The notes beneath the pieces were generated by a model. It did no database searches, was not told the DNA's origin, and saw nothing but the letters and a program-made list of their open reading frames with translations. From Kineosporia corallincola (GTDB taxonomy: Bacteria > Actinomycetota > Actinomycetes > Actinomycetales > Kineosporiaceae), in NCBI RefSeq assembly GCF_018499875.1, contig NZ_JAHBAY010000012.1, positions 1-64,000 of the forward strand: DNA of 64,000 bases, read 5' to 3'. Numbering within the stretch: position 1 is the stretch's first letter; each line of letters starts with the position of its first letter. Shown here one piece after another: positions 5,946 through 14,364 of this stretch. The position numbers and the translations under genes are program-made.

Positions 5946-6553
5946 GAGCCCATCACCGCCCGGTACTGAGCCAGCGCCCACCGGCAGTCACCGAGAGCCG
6001 TGTGCCGATCGAAAGCATCCGGGTCGACACCGATCGCGCGGCTGACCGCGCTCGAATCCCACGGGAAATCGGGGAGATTCAGTCCGGCATCCAGGTCACC
6101 TCGACTGGCACGGCCAGCGAGATAACCGACCGCGAGAGCTTCCACGCACACGGGCCGGTAGTGCCACGGCAGGGCAGCCCGTCGAGTGGACCAGCGCCCT
6201 TCGTCGTACCGGTAGCGGGTGTCCCTGGTCGAGAACATCTTCGCGATGTGGCCGACGTCGAAGGTCGGATTGCAGGCCATGAGAACGGGTTTCCCTGAGA
6301 AGATCGGCGCAGACCATTCCGGGAACTCGTCCCAGTTCCGGGCTGCGGCGGCGTCGTATCGGGCCTCGTAGTCGGCCCGGAATTCCGGTGGGAGCAGGTC
6401 GATCCGGTCGGGCAGGTGGTCGCTGATGAATGTCTGGTACTCGGCCGTGTGTCCGTCTGGGTCGACACGGATCGCGGCGAACTCCCACGCGTGGTCGTAG
6501 AACCGGTCGAGGCCGGTCGTTTCGCAATCCACGAGCACGATCGGGCTGTTCAC
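5942..6553 (-). CDS. DnaQ-like 3'-5' exonuclease
   Basis: 203 residues from GTG 6553. DEDDh exonuclease motifs are visible: Exo I LVDCETTG (Asp9, Glu11), Exo II around NPTFDVGHIAKMF, and Exo III HTALGDCRWAL, where H-x4-D gives the catalytic His and last Asp. It degrades DNA or RNA ends with two metals. Placed between the recombination pair and whiB, it may proofread or trim ends during phage replication or recombination. Confidence 0.88.
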   Translation of the reverse strand: MNSPIVLVDCETTGLDRFYDHAWEFAAIRVDPDGHTAEYQTFISDHLPDRIDLLPPEFRADYEARYDAAAARNWDEFPEWSAPIFSGKPVLMACNPTFDVGHIAKMFSTRDTRYRYDEGRWSTRRAALPWHYRPVCVEALAVGYLAGRASRGDLDAGLNLPDFPWDSSAVSRAIGVDPDAFDRHTALGDCRWALAQYRAVMGS

Positions 6554-7461
6554 TGGTCGCCTCCGTTCCAGCCGGGCTCCATGGTCGGGTCGTACTCGTT
6601 CGGGTCTTGAGCGGTAGGAGCCGGTACAGGCTTGCGCGGCTCTGGAACAGCCCCCTGAAGATCCGTCAGCTTGACGCCAGCATCCGTCTCAAAGACATCC
6701 TCCTTACGCAGCTCTCCGTTCGTCAGCGATTTGAACAACACCGTCAGCTGCGCCACGTCGTGCTCGTCCCACTGGGCCGAAGACCGCCCCCGCTGGTCGG
6801 CGAGCTGCTGCTCAGTGACCTGGAAGTTCTTCGAGAATGCGTCGATTGCTCCGGCGATCCGCTGCGGCAGCGGCTTCCCGCCACCCTCACGAAGAGTCTT
6901 GTTGCACAGATCGACCGCTTCGTCGACGAACCACGACGGCAAGATCGCGAAGATCATGGCCCTGGCGCGCCGGGCACCATTGTTCGCGTTCGACTCGTAG
7001 ATATCCCGCATGTCGGTGAGCTGCTTGACGCCGGTCTTGGTGTCCCGCTTATGCGGGACCACGAACGTCGTTTCGCTGCGGGCGTTGGTTTGGAGATCCC
7101 ATGCCACAGCCTGCATTTCGGACTCACCCTTGATGTCGTCGCGCCTCAGCTCCTTGATCCCGAACTGACAGTTTCCCCAGATCCGGGCCAGCTCCCTCGC
7201 CAAGTGCACCGACGGTCCGGTGACCGCCTGTCCTCCCCGCTTATAGCTGTAGAACGCACGGTTCGCGAGCGATTCCATGCGGCACACGTCGCGCATCTCG
7301 CGGATCGCGGCCTGGATGTCTCGGGGCCGCTGCTGAGCGACAACGACGGCCGCCTGCACTTCAGCGACGGCTCGGGATTGCTCGACGGCAGTGGCCTGGC
7401 CGATGAAAGATGGTGCCGGCGCGCCATTCACGTTCTGGATGCGGTCAAGTTCAACATTCAT
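6550..7461 (-). CDS. Probable single-strand annealing protein partner of the exonuclease
   Basis: 303 residues from ATG 7461. It lies 2 bp after the RecE-like nuclease gene, the usual position of RecT/Bet-type annealing proteins. Visible features: MESLANRAFYSYKRGGQAVT and VHLARELARIWGN (residues about 60-95), a basic stretch around VPHKRDTKTG, NGARRARAMIFAILP (about 160-175), and an acidic, Pro-rich C-terminal tail (DPNEYDPTMEPGWNGGD). The tail is typical of proteins that contact SSB-like partners. No signature was matched, so the annealing role is inferred from position. Confidence 0.6.
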   Translation of the reverse strand: MNVELDRIQNVNGAPAPSFIGQATAVEQSRAVAEVQAAVVVAQQRPRDIQAAIREMRDVCRMESLANRAFYSYKRGGQAVTGPSVHLARELARIWGNCQFGIKELRRDDIKGESEMQAVAWDLQTNARSETTFVVPHKRDTKTGVKQLTDMRDIYESNANNGARRARAMIFAILPSWFVDEAVDLCNKTLREGGGKPLPQRIAGAIDAFSKNFQVTEQQLADQRGRSSAQWDEHDVAQLTVLFKSLTNGELRKEDVFETDAGVKLTDLQGAVPEPRKPVPAPTAQDPNEYDPTMEPGWNGGDQ

Positions 7462-7463
7462 GG

Positions 7464-8369
7464 TCAGTCCACCTCGGGGTGCTGGTAGGCGATGTAGCCG
7501 GGGGTTTCAGCGGTGACGAGGTCCGGCGTATACCCGGGCCATGGGTTGTCCCAGCCGTGCGCGGCGAGACATTCGGCGTAGGTCGTCAGCGCCTGGTGGC
7601 GCAAGTAGTTCCCGATCGCGACGCCCTTGGCGTCGAATCTGATCTGGTTGACGAGGTAAGGGGCGGTTTTTTCCTGGATGAGGAAGATGAATTCGATGTC
7701 GCTGGCGAGGCCGAGGGCGTAGGCGCCAGCTACATACTGGGCGCGCTGGATGTGGTAGCCCCAGTCGTAGGCCTTCTTGATCCACTTGTCGGGATCGGCG
7801 CAGTCCGCTGTCTTGTAATCCACAAGGAACAGCCGTCCGTCGATCTCCGGCTTGCGGAGGTAGTCGACCAGACCCCGGCACCAGACGCCCGTGTCGGGGT
7901 CCTGCCAGATCATTGTCTGCTCAGGCAGGCCGGCCCCCGGATGCAGGAGCGTCGACGCCCAAGGCGACGACCAGAGCGCTTCTTTCATAGCCTTGATCGT
8001 TTCGAGCTCGTCTTCGCTGACGACGATCTTTCCTTCGGCGCGGGCGGCATCAGCATCGGCCTTGATCGCCTTGCCTTCCTTGGTTCGGCCGTCGGCCCTC
8101 GGGAAGGCGACTACCTCCGCTCCGCGTCCGAGGATCAGGGTGTGGGTGCCGCTGCCGAAGTTCTGCGATTCGGACGGTTTCTGGATGCCGGCTTTCTTCC
8201 AGGCCTGGAAGTGCGCAGGCCGGTTCGGTGGGATGAGGTGCTTGATGCCGGTGGCGGACAGGGACCCGCCGGCTACAGGGTCGCGAAGGTAGTCGGCTTC
8301 GTTGAGGTCGTAGACGCCGGGCTGGGTGATTTGGAGGCGCTGTCGTTGTCCGGGGATCCGGGCGCTCAC
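7464..8369 (-). CDS. RecE-like PD-(D/E)XK exonuclease
   Basis: 301 residues from GTG 8369 (GTGA overlap; in-frame codons upstream belong to the neighbour's frame). Early residues SATGIKHLIPPNRPAHFQAW and FGSGTHTLILG match the N-terminal block of phage exonuclease VIII-like nucleases. The catalytic core follows as RGLVDYLRK then LFLVDYKTADCAD (Asp and the DYK motif), and YHIQRAQYVAGAYALG gives the QxxxY element. It resects double-stranded ends to expose single strands for the downstream annealing protein. Confidence 0.85.
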   Translation of the reverse strand: MSARIPGQRQRLQITQPGVYDLNEADYLRDPVAGGSLSATGIKHLIPPNRPAHFQAWKKAGIQKPSESQNFGSGTHTLILGRGAEVVAFPRADGRTKEGKAIKADADAARAEGKIVVSEDELETIKAMKEALWSSPWASTLLHPGAGLPEQTMIWQDPDTGVWCRGLVDYLRKPEIDGRLFLVDYKTADCADPDKWIKKAYDWGYHIQRAQYVAGAYALGLASDIEFIFLIQEKTAPYLVNQIRFDAKGVAIGNYLRHQALTTYAECLAAHGWDNPWPGYTPDLVTAETPGYIAYQHPEVD

Positions 8370-8560
8370 GAGATCACCTCCAGGTGTGTCAGGTAGATCC
8401 CGCCCGGGTATCCGTCGACCATGACGACTGGGGCGCCGGACGGCAGGGTCCAGGCTTCGGATCGGGTGGTCGATTCGAAGCCCTCGCCTTCCCTGGTCCA
8501 GGGCCAGTAGCGGACCCTTGTGCCTACCGGGTTTTCGGCGTTCCACTGGGCAGCGCTCAC
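8366..8560 (-). CDS. 64-residue hypothetical phage protein
   Basis: Starts at GTG 8560 (GTGA overlap). The sequence VSAAQWNAENPVGTRVRYWP, with the later GAPVVMVDGYPGGIYLTHLE, looks like a small SH3-like beta barrel: a Gly-Thr-x-Val-Arg-Tyr strand near the start and a closing hydrophobic strand. Function unknown. The pattern GTRVRYWP is a common opening of short actinophage proteins. Confidence 0.65.
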   Translation of the reverse strand: MSAAQWNAENPVGTRVRYWPWTREGEGFESTTRSEAWTLPSGAPVVMVDGYPGGIYLTHLEVIS

Positions 8561-8676
8561 TTGGCCACCTCCGGGTACCAGCGGTCGAGGATGCGCTCCG
8601 CTTCGGCTTGGATGTCGGGGGTAGCCATGGTGCCGCCCCGGTTCAGAAGTGGTCGGTAGATGGAGTTGATGCTCAC
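8557..8676 (-). CDS. 39-residue phage microprotein
   Basis: A very short gene from GTG 8676 to TGA 8557, overlapped by GTGA at both ends, which is the main support for its reality. The translation begins VSINSIYRPLLNRGG and ends in an amphipathic helix (IQAEAERILDRWYPEVAK). An internal ATG after residue 16 is an alternative start. Function unknown; perhaps an inhibitor or adaptor peptide. Confidence 0.55.
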   Translation of the reverse strand: MSINSIYRPLLNRGGTMATPDIQAEAERILDRWYPEVAK

Positions 8677-9608
8677 TGGTCCTCACTCGCCAGCAGTTCC
8701 ACGAAGTCGGTGATGTGCTCCGGCTTATGGCTGTTCAGGTCACGGATCGCCGTTTGGGACATCCAGAAACTGAAGTCGCCGTCCACGCAGAGCATGACCC
8801 GCACGCCCTTGACGCCTCGGACGGTGGCGGTGCCGACCGTGCCGGGAGCGGTGGGAAGGGGCTTGATCTCGCGAGTGACAGTGGCGATGAAGCCCGGCAT
8901 GATGCTGGCGAGTCGGACGCTGTCGTGGTTGATCAGGACGTGCAGTGTCCCAGTACCTGCGTCCCGCAGGATCTCTCGCCTGATGGTTATCCAGTCCCCC
9001 TCGCGCATCTCGCTCAGCGGCACCTCGCGGACCTCTGGCGTCGGGGACGGCTTGGGTTCTTCGGTGGGCTGGTCCGCCCATGTCAGCGTGACGCCCTGAT
9101 CGAGGATCGTTGAGCGATGCGGCTCGGGATCGTGGTTCTCGTAGAGGACGCAGCCCACGGCATTCGACACCCAAGGATGTGGAGCCGCGCAACGACCGCG
9201 CTCTGTCTCTTCGGCGGGTTGGTCGGGCAGGGAGACGAGGATCAGGGTCCTGTCGCCATCCAGGCGGAGGCCATCCCACTCCAGGGGCGGCCAATGGCTT
9301 GACCGTGATCCGTCCGAGTTGATGGGTTCCCATTCCCGATTCTTGCGCCGCCAACAGGATCTACTGTCCGCGATCCGGACCACCGATCCCACGGGCGGCT
9401 CGCCCATCTCCTCGGTGACCACCTCCCCCACCTGCCAGACGGGGGCAACCTCGATGGCCTGTACGCACCTGCCATCAGGGAACTGCACCTGAAGCCAGGT
9501 AGGGAAGACGTGGGCAGCCAGCCCGATCTTCCCGACGTAGCTGTCGTCGCTCCGGTCCTTCACTGCGACTACGCGGACCTTCTGACCGGGCTGGGGGATG
9601 AAGGTCAT
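8673..9608 (-). CDS. Phage protein with repeated SH3/KOW-like segments
   Basis: 311 residues from ATG 9608 (ATGA overlap sets the start). At least three beta-rich segments can be read. Residues 5-60 contain GQKVRVVAVKDRSDDSYVGK, KOW-like. About 65-140 contain GSVVRIADSRSCWRRKNREW. About 205-265 contain MREGDWITIRREILRDAGTG. A Pro/Glu-rich linker (PTEEPKPSPTPEVREVP) separates the second and third. Multiple small barrels suggest a scaffold or nucleic-acid adaptor. Not recognised as a named family. Confidence 0.6.
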   Translation of the reverse strand: MTFIPQPGQKVRVVAVKDRSDDSYVGKIGLAAHVFPTWLQVQFPDGRCVQAIEVAPVWQVGEVVTEEMGEPPVGSVVRIADSRSCWRRKNREWEPINSDGSRSSHWPPLEWDGLRLDGDRTLILVSLPDQPAEETERGRCAAPHPWVSNAVGCVLYENHDPEPHRSTILDQGVTLTWADQPTEEPKPSPTPEVREVPLSEMREGDWITIRREILRDAGTGTLHVLINHDSVRLASIMPGFIATVTREIKPLPTAPGTVGTATVRGVKGVRVMLCVDGDFSFWMSQTAIRDLNSHKPEHITDFVELLASEDQ

Positions 9609-9883
9609 GCCGCTCCCCCGATCGGCTCGACCGCGACCAGCCGCACAGGGTCGCCATGCCACACGCAAGCCGCGCCCACCCGGTCGGTACCCATCACCAG
9701 ATGCCCCTCACAAATCAGGCGGGTGCCCTCCATCCCGCACTCAGACACCGCGATCACCCGGTAAACGGCCCGGCTCGTGCAATCACTGACCTCACCCGTC
9801 GAGATCCGGCGCGTGAACCCCTCACAGGCGAGGGCTTCGGTCGCCGCGACCGCTTCGCCGATCTCTGCGATGACGGCGGTCAT
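9605..9883 (-). CDS. 92-residue Cys-rich phage protein
   Basis: ATG 9883 with ATGA overlaps on both sides. It carries five Cys spread as CEG, DCT, ECG, ICEGH and ACVWHG, a likely zinc-binding fold; the CEGH element resembles one half of a treble-clef finger. No family is recognised. Part of the proximal early operon. Confidence 0.6.
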   Translation of the reverse strand: MTAVIAEIGEAVAATEALACEGFTRRISTGEVSDCTSRAVYRVIAVSECGMEGTRLICEGHLVMGTDRVGAACVWHGDPVRLVAVEPIGGAA

Positions 9884-10071
9884 CGTCCGCTCCGGTCCGT
9901 GATGACCCCGGCAGCCTCGGCCACCGCGATCAGGTCGTCCGTGGTCGCGGTCTCGACCTGGCGGCGGTCGGCCAGACGCTCGAACGGGTCAGCGCCAGCG
10001 GGGTCTGCGGGGAGGGCATCGCCCGCACGATGACGGGGCTGGTTCCTGCGCTTGGAGAAGAAGCTCAACAC
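9880..10071 (-). CDS. 63-residue hypothetical phage protein
   Basis: From GTG 10071. A basic start (VLSFFSKRRNQPRHRAGDAL) is followed by an acidic helical half (ADRRQVETATTDDLIAVAEA). It lies second in the operon, 74 bp after the HTH regulator. Not recognised. Confidence 0.55.
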   Translation of the reverse strand: MLSFFSKRRNQPRHRAGDALPADPAGADPFERLADRRQVETATTDDLIAVAEAAGVITDRSGR

Positions 10072-10145
10072 GATCTACGCTCCAGTCGGTTGGTTGGTGG
10101 CGGTCCCGGGCTTCGAGGTGCGGGGCCGCTGCTTGTTTTGGTGGG

Positions 10146-10475
10146 CTACTCCTGGCGGAGTTCCTGTGCCCCTATCGGTGGTTTCTGTACCTCCATCGGG
10201 GGCGCGAGCAAGTCCGTGGTGAAGACGTCATCGACCCCCAGGTATGGCGGGCCGAGCCGGTCGAGGATCCGCTCTGCGACGTCACGGCTGACCCGGCTGC
10301 GGCCACCGACCAGGCCCTTCACGTGGGACTCGCTGACTCCGGCGTGCGCGGCTATGACCGCCCACGTGATCGGGCCGAGGCGCCGCCCCTCGGACCGAGC
10401 GGCAACGAGGGCCCGGAATGCCAGCGGGTCACAAAGCCGAAAGCTGGGCGCCCTCGGCAGCAGGGGATCTTTCAT
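10146..10475 (-). CDS. Cro-like HTH regulator, first gene of the early operon
   Basis: 109 residues from ATG 10475. An HTH is readable as WAVIAAHAGVSESHVKGLVG followed by SRVSRDVAERILDRLG, the XRE-type layout. The -10 box at 10483-10488 puts the transcription start within a base or so of this ATG, so the mRNA is probably leaderless; this fixes the start against a longer reading. It is transcribed away from the repressor-like gene at 10670, the classic Cro position. Near its 3' end the DNA contains a further operator-like copy (10176-10195). Confidence 0.75.
   Translation of the reverse strand: MKDPLLPRAPSFRLCDPLAFRALVAARSEGRRLGPITWAVIAAHAGVSESHVKGLVGGRSRVSRDVAERILDRLGPPYLGVDDVFTTDLLAPPMEVQKPPIGAQELRQE
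10176..10195 (-). promoter_or_regulatory. Candidate phage operator (copy 4 of 4, intragenic)
   Basis: The minus strand reads TGGAGGTACAGAAACCACCG, agreeing with the copy at 1538-1557 at 15 of 20 positions by eye. It lies inside the 3' end of the HTH gene, so it may act as a transcription block rather than a promoter operator. Confidence 0.4.
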
Positions 10476-10482
10476 GCCCCTG

Positions 10483-10511
10483 ATAGTAGTTTGCAAACTT
10501 CCCCGAGTCAA
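10483..10511 (-). promoter_or_regulatory. Early promoter with operator in its spacer
   Basis: On the minus strand: -35 TTGACT (10511-10506), a 17-bp spacer, and -10 TACTAT (10488-10483). The 12-bp perfect palindrome AGTTTGCAAACT (10488-10499) fills the spacer and touches the -10, so a bound repressor would block RNA polymerase. Predicted start at about 10476, directly at the ATG at 10475, implies a leaderless transcript. Confidence 0.8.
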
Positions 10512-10669
10512 CGGTTCAGTGACCCTAATGATTGGCGCGTCACCCCAGTTCAGAGGCCAAATGGCCCCAACTCGGTGCACCATCCGCTGTATGGTCGCCC
10601 GAGGCAACACGGGGAGCCTTGAGACCACCAGGCTTGCACCGACAACCAGCAACAAAGGATGATCCCGCC
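10512..10669 (+). promoter_or_regulatory. Leader of the repressor-like gene
   Basis: This intergenic stretch should hold the plus-strand promoter of the gene at 10670. TTGAGA (10619-10624) is a possible -35, but no good -10 follows. AAAGGATG (10654-10661) is a plausible ribosome-binding site. Nothing else is identified. Confidence 0.35.
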
Positions 10670-11125
10670 ATGACGGACAAGGCAGACGAAGGCACCAGTG
10701 CGCCCCCAGCAGCAGGCGCCCTCGCCCGACTCCTCCGCGCGGAACTCGACCGCATGAACATCGACGGCGCCGACCGGGGCCCCACATGGATAGCCCGCTC
10801 CCTCGTCGACCCCCTAACCGGACAGCACCTCTACGAGAACGCCGAGTCCGGGAAGGTCTTCTGCCGCCAGCTCCTCACACGGCCACGCACCGACAAAGAG
10901 GGCGACCTGAAGTGGCCCACCCTCCGCGCCCTCGCCGCGCTCTTCGCCCTACCCGTCTCGACCGTGCGTGACGCCGTCGCACAGGACATGGCCGGCTACG
11001 ACGGGCGGCAGACTGTCGGCTGGCCACACTTCGTCCATCCCAAGGCCGCCGAACTGGGGGCCAAGGGACGGGCATTCCTGCGCCAGGCATCGGAGTATGC
11101 AGTGCGGGATGAAGGGCTGATCTAA
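10670..11125 (+). CDS. Probable phage immunity repressor
   Basis: 151 residues from ATG 10670, with AAAGGATG upstream. It is the only plus-strand gene of the prophage, divergent from the early operon. Residues about 25-100 read as an actinophage-type XRE fold: LARLLRAELDRMNIDGADRG, then WPTLRALAALFALPVSTVRD as the recognition region. The C-terminal part (about 110-151) is a short helical extension, possibly for dimerisation. It most likely silences the promoter at 10483-10511. Its position next to the lon junction puts the switch at the end of the integrated element. Confidence 0.7.
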   Translation: MTDKADEGTSAPPAAGALARLLRAELDRMNIDGADRGPTWIARSLVDPLTGQHLYENAESGKVFCRQLLTRPRTDKEGDLKWPTLRALAALFALPVSTVRDAVAQDMAGYDGRQTVGWPHFVHPKAAELGAKGRAFLRQASEYAVRDEGLI

Positions 11126-11240
11126 GGGCACGCAGAGGGCACACCATAAAGCTCCAAGATGGTCACTAGCGATACAAGATGAAACAAGATAATCCGAGGT
11201 CAGACGGCCTTTGAGGCCATCACGGCAGGTCCCGACGTCC
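11126..11240. other. Prophage right attachment junction
   Basis: Non-coding phage end: an inverted repeat GGCCT-TTG-AGGCC (11206-11218) and direct repeats of ACAAGAT (around 11175 and 11186). Lon-homologous codons resume at 11241 (CCG GCG CAG AAC CAC). The crossover must lie at or just before 11241. The core cannot be defined without the left junction. Confidence 0.65.
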
Positions 11241-12302
<1,062 letters not shown>

Positions 12303-12373
12303 CCTCCCGGGCCCGGTCAGGACACGGCCGGGTCACCCCGGTAGGCCGAAAGTCCCATCCCCGAGCTGATGCC

Positions 12374-12405
12374 GTTCGCCGTGAGCTGTTATTTTCACGG
12401 CGAAC
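12374..12405 (+). terminator. Terminator hairpin after lon
   Basis: GTTCGCCGTGA (12374-12384) and TCACGGCGAAC (12395-12405) are perfect 11-bp arms with an AT-rich loop. It lies 72 bp after the lon stop. It overlaps the start of the longest reading of the kinase gene, which argues for the later GTG 12432 start there. Confidence 0.65.
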
Positions 12406-12431
12406 GGACGGCTCCCGCGGATAAGGACGAG

Positions 12432-13631
12432 GTGGACGCGCTCCCCCAGCCCAGCGCCACCAGGGTGCGGCAGATCGTCGCCGTGGCGCTCAGCCGCACG
12501 GTGCTCCTCACCCGGGCCGCGGTCTGCCTGACCACCGCCGTGGTCGGCCTGCTGGTGCACAGCGACGGCGTGGTCTCGGCCGCGCTCGTCGTGGTGCTCC
12601 TGCTGTCCACGGCGGCCGGGGTGGCCGCGCTGCCGCGCTGGCCCACCCTGGTGCGTTCCCCCGTGCCACTGCTGTCGGCCGACGCCGTGCTGGTGCTGGC
12701 CGTGCTCGGGCTGAGCCGGGGCGGCCTGACCTACTTCGCGTTCGCGGCCGGGTCGGCGGCGCTGGCCGGGGCCGCGCTGGGGTTCGCCGCGATCCCGCTG
12801 TGGGCCGCGCAGACCGTGCAGGGCCTGGTGGTGTGCGCGGTGCTGCTGAACACCGCCGACCCCGGTGACGCGCTGGCCGGGTTCCTGCTGGCCGCACCGC
12901 CGGCCGCGGTGCTGGCCGGGATCGGCACGGTGCTGGCCCGGCGGGTGCTGATCCGGCAGATGAGCCGCACCGTGCGGCTGATCACCGACGCGCAGCGCTC
13001 GGCGGCCGCGGCCGAGCGGGCCCGGCTGGCCCGGGAGCTGCACGACTCGGTCGCCAAGACGCTGCGGGCGATGTCGCTGGCGGCCGTGGCCCTGCCGGGG
13101 TCGCTGCGCCGGCAGCCGGCGCTGGCCGAGCAGCTGGCCGGGGTGATCTCGCAGGGCGCGACCGCCGCCAGCCAGGAGGCCCGGCAGCTGATCGACGGCA
13201 TGCGCCTGGACGCCCCGGACGAGGACTTCGCCACCACCCTGCGCCGGGTCTGCGCGCTCTGGTCGGCGGAGACCGGGATCAGCGCCACCGCCACGGTCGG
13301 CCCGGTCGAGCCGCCGGTGGCCGTGCGCTACGAACTGGCCCGGATCGCCGGCGAGGCCCTGGTCAACGTGCACCGGCACGCCGCCGCCACCCGGGTCGGG
13401 GTGACCGTGTCCGAGCGTGGGCGGGGCCTGGTGATGACGGTCCGCGACAACGGCCGCGGGTTCGACGCCCCCTACGGCGAGGACCCGGCGGCGCTCCAGC
13501 AGCTCCAGCACCGCGGCCACGCCGGTATCGTCGGCATGATGGAACGGGCACGCACGATCGGCGGCACCCTCACCGTGGAGTCGGAACCCGGCCTGGGCAC
13601 CCTGATCCGGGTGCGGGTGCCGGTGCTGTGA
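12432..13631 (+). CDS. NarL-family sensor histidine kinase
   Basis: 399 residues from GTG 12432, chosen because AAGGA precedes it and the earlier ATG 12369 lies in a hairpin. The N-terminal half has about five or six membrane helices (residues 20-170) with little outside the membrane. The HisKA_3 box ERARLARELHDSVAKTLRAM contains His204, the phosphorylation site. The HATPase has NVHRHAAATRVGV and DNGRGFD, with GHAGIVGMMERAR near the end. It phosphorylates the response regulator encoded next, with a GTGA overlap. The signal is unknown; the membrane-embedded sensor suggests an envelope cue. Confidence 0.9.
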   Translation: MDALPQPSATRVRQIVAVALSRTVLLTRAAVCLTTAVVGLLVHSDGVVSAALVVVLLLSTAAGVAALPRWPTLVRSPVPLLSADAVLVLAVLGLSRGGLTYFAFAAGSAALAGAALGFAAIPLWAAQTVQGLVVCAVLLNTADPGDALAGFLLAAPPAAVLAGIGTVLARRVLIRQMSRTVRLITDAQRSAAAAERARLARELHDSVAKTLRAMSLAAVALPGSLRRQPALAEQLAGVISQGATAASQEARQLIDGMRLDAPDEDFATTLRRVCALWSAETGISATATVGPVEPPVAVRYELARIAGEALVNVHRHAAATRVGVTVSERGRGLVMTVRDNGRGFDAPYGEDPAALQQLQHRGHAGIVGMMERARTIGGTLTVESEPGLGTLIRVRVPVL

Positions 13632-14362
13632 GCGGCTGGCACCCCGACGACACCGTCGCCTGGCTGACGGCGGGATCCCCGTCCGCCGAGCCGGCGCCGC
13701 AGCGGATCACCGTGCTCCTGGTCGACGACAACCCGACGATCCGGGCCACGCTGCGTCCCCTGCTGGAGGCCGACGGGCGGATCAGCGTGGTCGGCGAGGC
13801 GGGCAACGGGGCGGCCGGGCTGAGCGAGGCCCGGCGGCTGCGCCCGCGGGTCACCGTGCTCGACCACCAGATGCCGGTGGCCGACGGCCTGTCGGTGGTC
13901 GAAGACATCGCCCGCTACAGCAACGTGCTCGTGCTGACCAGCAACGACAGCGAGGACATCATCGGCCCGATGCTGCGCGGCGGGGCCCGCGGCTACCTGG
14001 TGTACGGCCGGTTCGACCCGGCCGACCTGGTGGCCGCCGTGCGGTCGGTGGCCGCCGGACGGGGCTGGCTGATCCCGGAGGCGGCCTCGGTCGCCACCGG
14101 CGCGGTACGCGACGCCTACGCCCGCGAGCGCGCCGCCGGTGCCCGGCACGGCAACCTGCGCCGGGCCCGCCGGGCGTTCGGGCTGAGCGGGCGCGAGATC
14201 GAGGTGCTGGAGCTGGTCGGCGACGGCCTGTCGAACGCCGCGGTCGCCGCGCAGCTGGGCCTGTCGGAGAAGACCGTGAAGAACCACCTGAGCAAGATCT
14301 TCGGCAAGCTCGACGTGACCAGCCGCACCGAGGCGCTGGCCCGCTGGCACGGCTGGCGGTAG
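13628..14362 (+). CDS. NarL/FixJ response regulator with atypical receiver
   Basis: 244 residues from GTG 13628 (GTGA overlap with the kinase). The receiver spans about 27-145: acidic pair VDDN, phospho-acceptor Asp79 (VTVLDHQMP), then LTSND. The conserved beta-5 Lys (usually GYLLK) is absent: here ARGYLVYGRF. The LuxR-type HTH (about 180-240) reads FGLSGREIEVLELVGDGLSN and KTVKNHLSKIFGKLDV. Losing the Lys usually weakens phosphorylation coupling, so output may be partly kinase-independent. Confidence 0.9.
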   Translation: MSGWHPDDTVAWLTAGSPSAEPAPQRITVLLVDDNPTIRATLRPLLEADGRISVVGEAGNGAAGLSEARRLRPRVTVLDHQMPVADGLSVVEDIARYSNVLVLTSNDSEDIIGPMLRGGARGYLVYGRFDPADLVAAVRSVAAGRGWLIPEAASVATGAVRDAYARERAAGARHGNLRRARRAFGLSGREIEVLELVGDGLSNAAVAAQLGLSEKTVKNHLSKIFGKLDVTSRTEALARWHGWR

Positions 14363-14364
14363 GC

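Larger units (their letters stand above)
1..11240. mobile_element. Early region and right end of a temperate prophage inserted in lon
   Basis: About 24 mostly small minus-strand genes, joined by ATGA/GTGA overlaps, include a RecE-like nuclease, a probable annealing protein, RusA, a phage WhiB, a DNA methyltransferase and an HTH replication-type protein. They are preceded by divergent HTH genes laid out like a lysogeny switch. Composition is visibly less GC-rich than the neighbouring chromosome. To the right the element abuts a headless lon gene. No integrase or structural gene is in view, so the left end, with integrase and virion genes, must lie outside the window. The exact attachment core cannot be placed without the other junction. 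Confidence 0.85.

Noticed and set aside
11126-11240. tRNA gene as phage attachment site
   Set aside because: No cloverleaf can be drawn; the junction is with lon coding sequence. No tRNA or rRNA was seen anywhere in the window.
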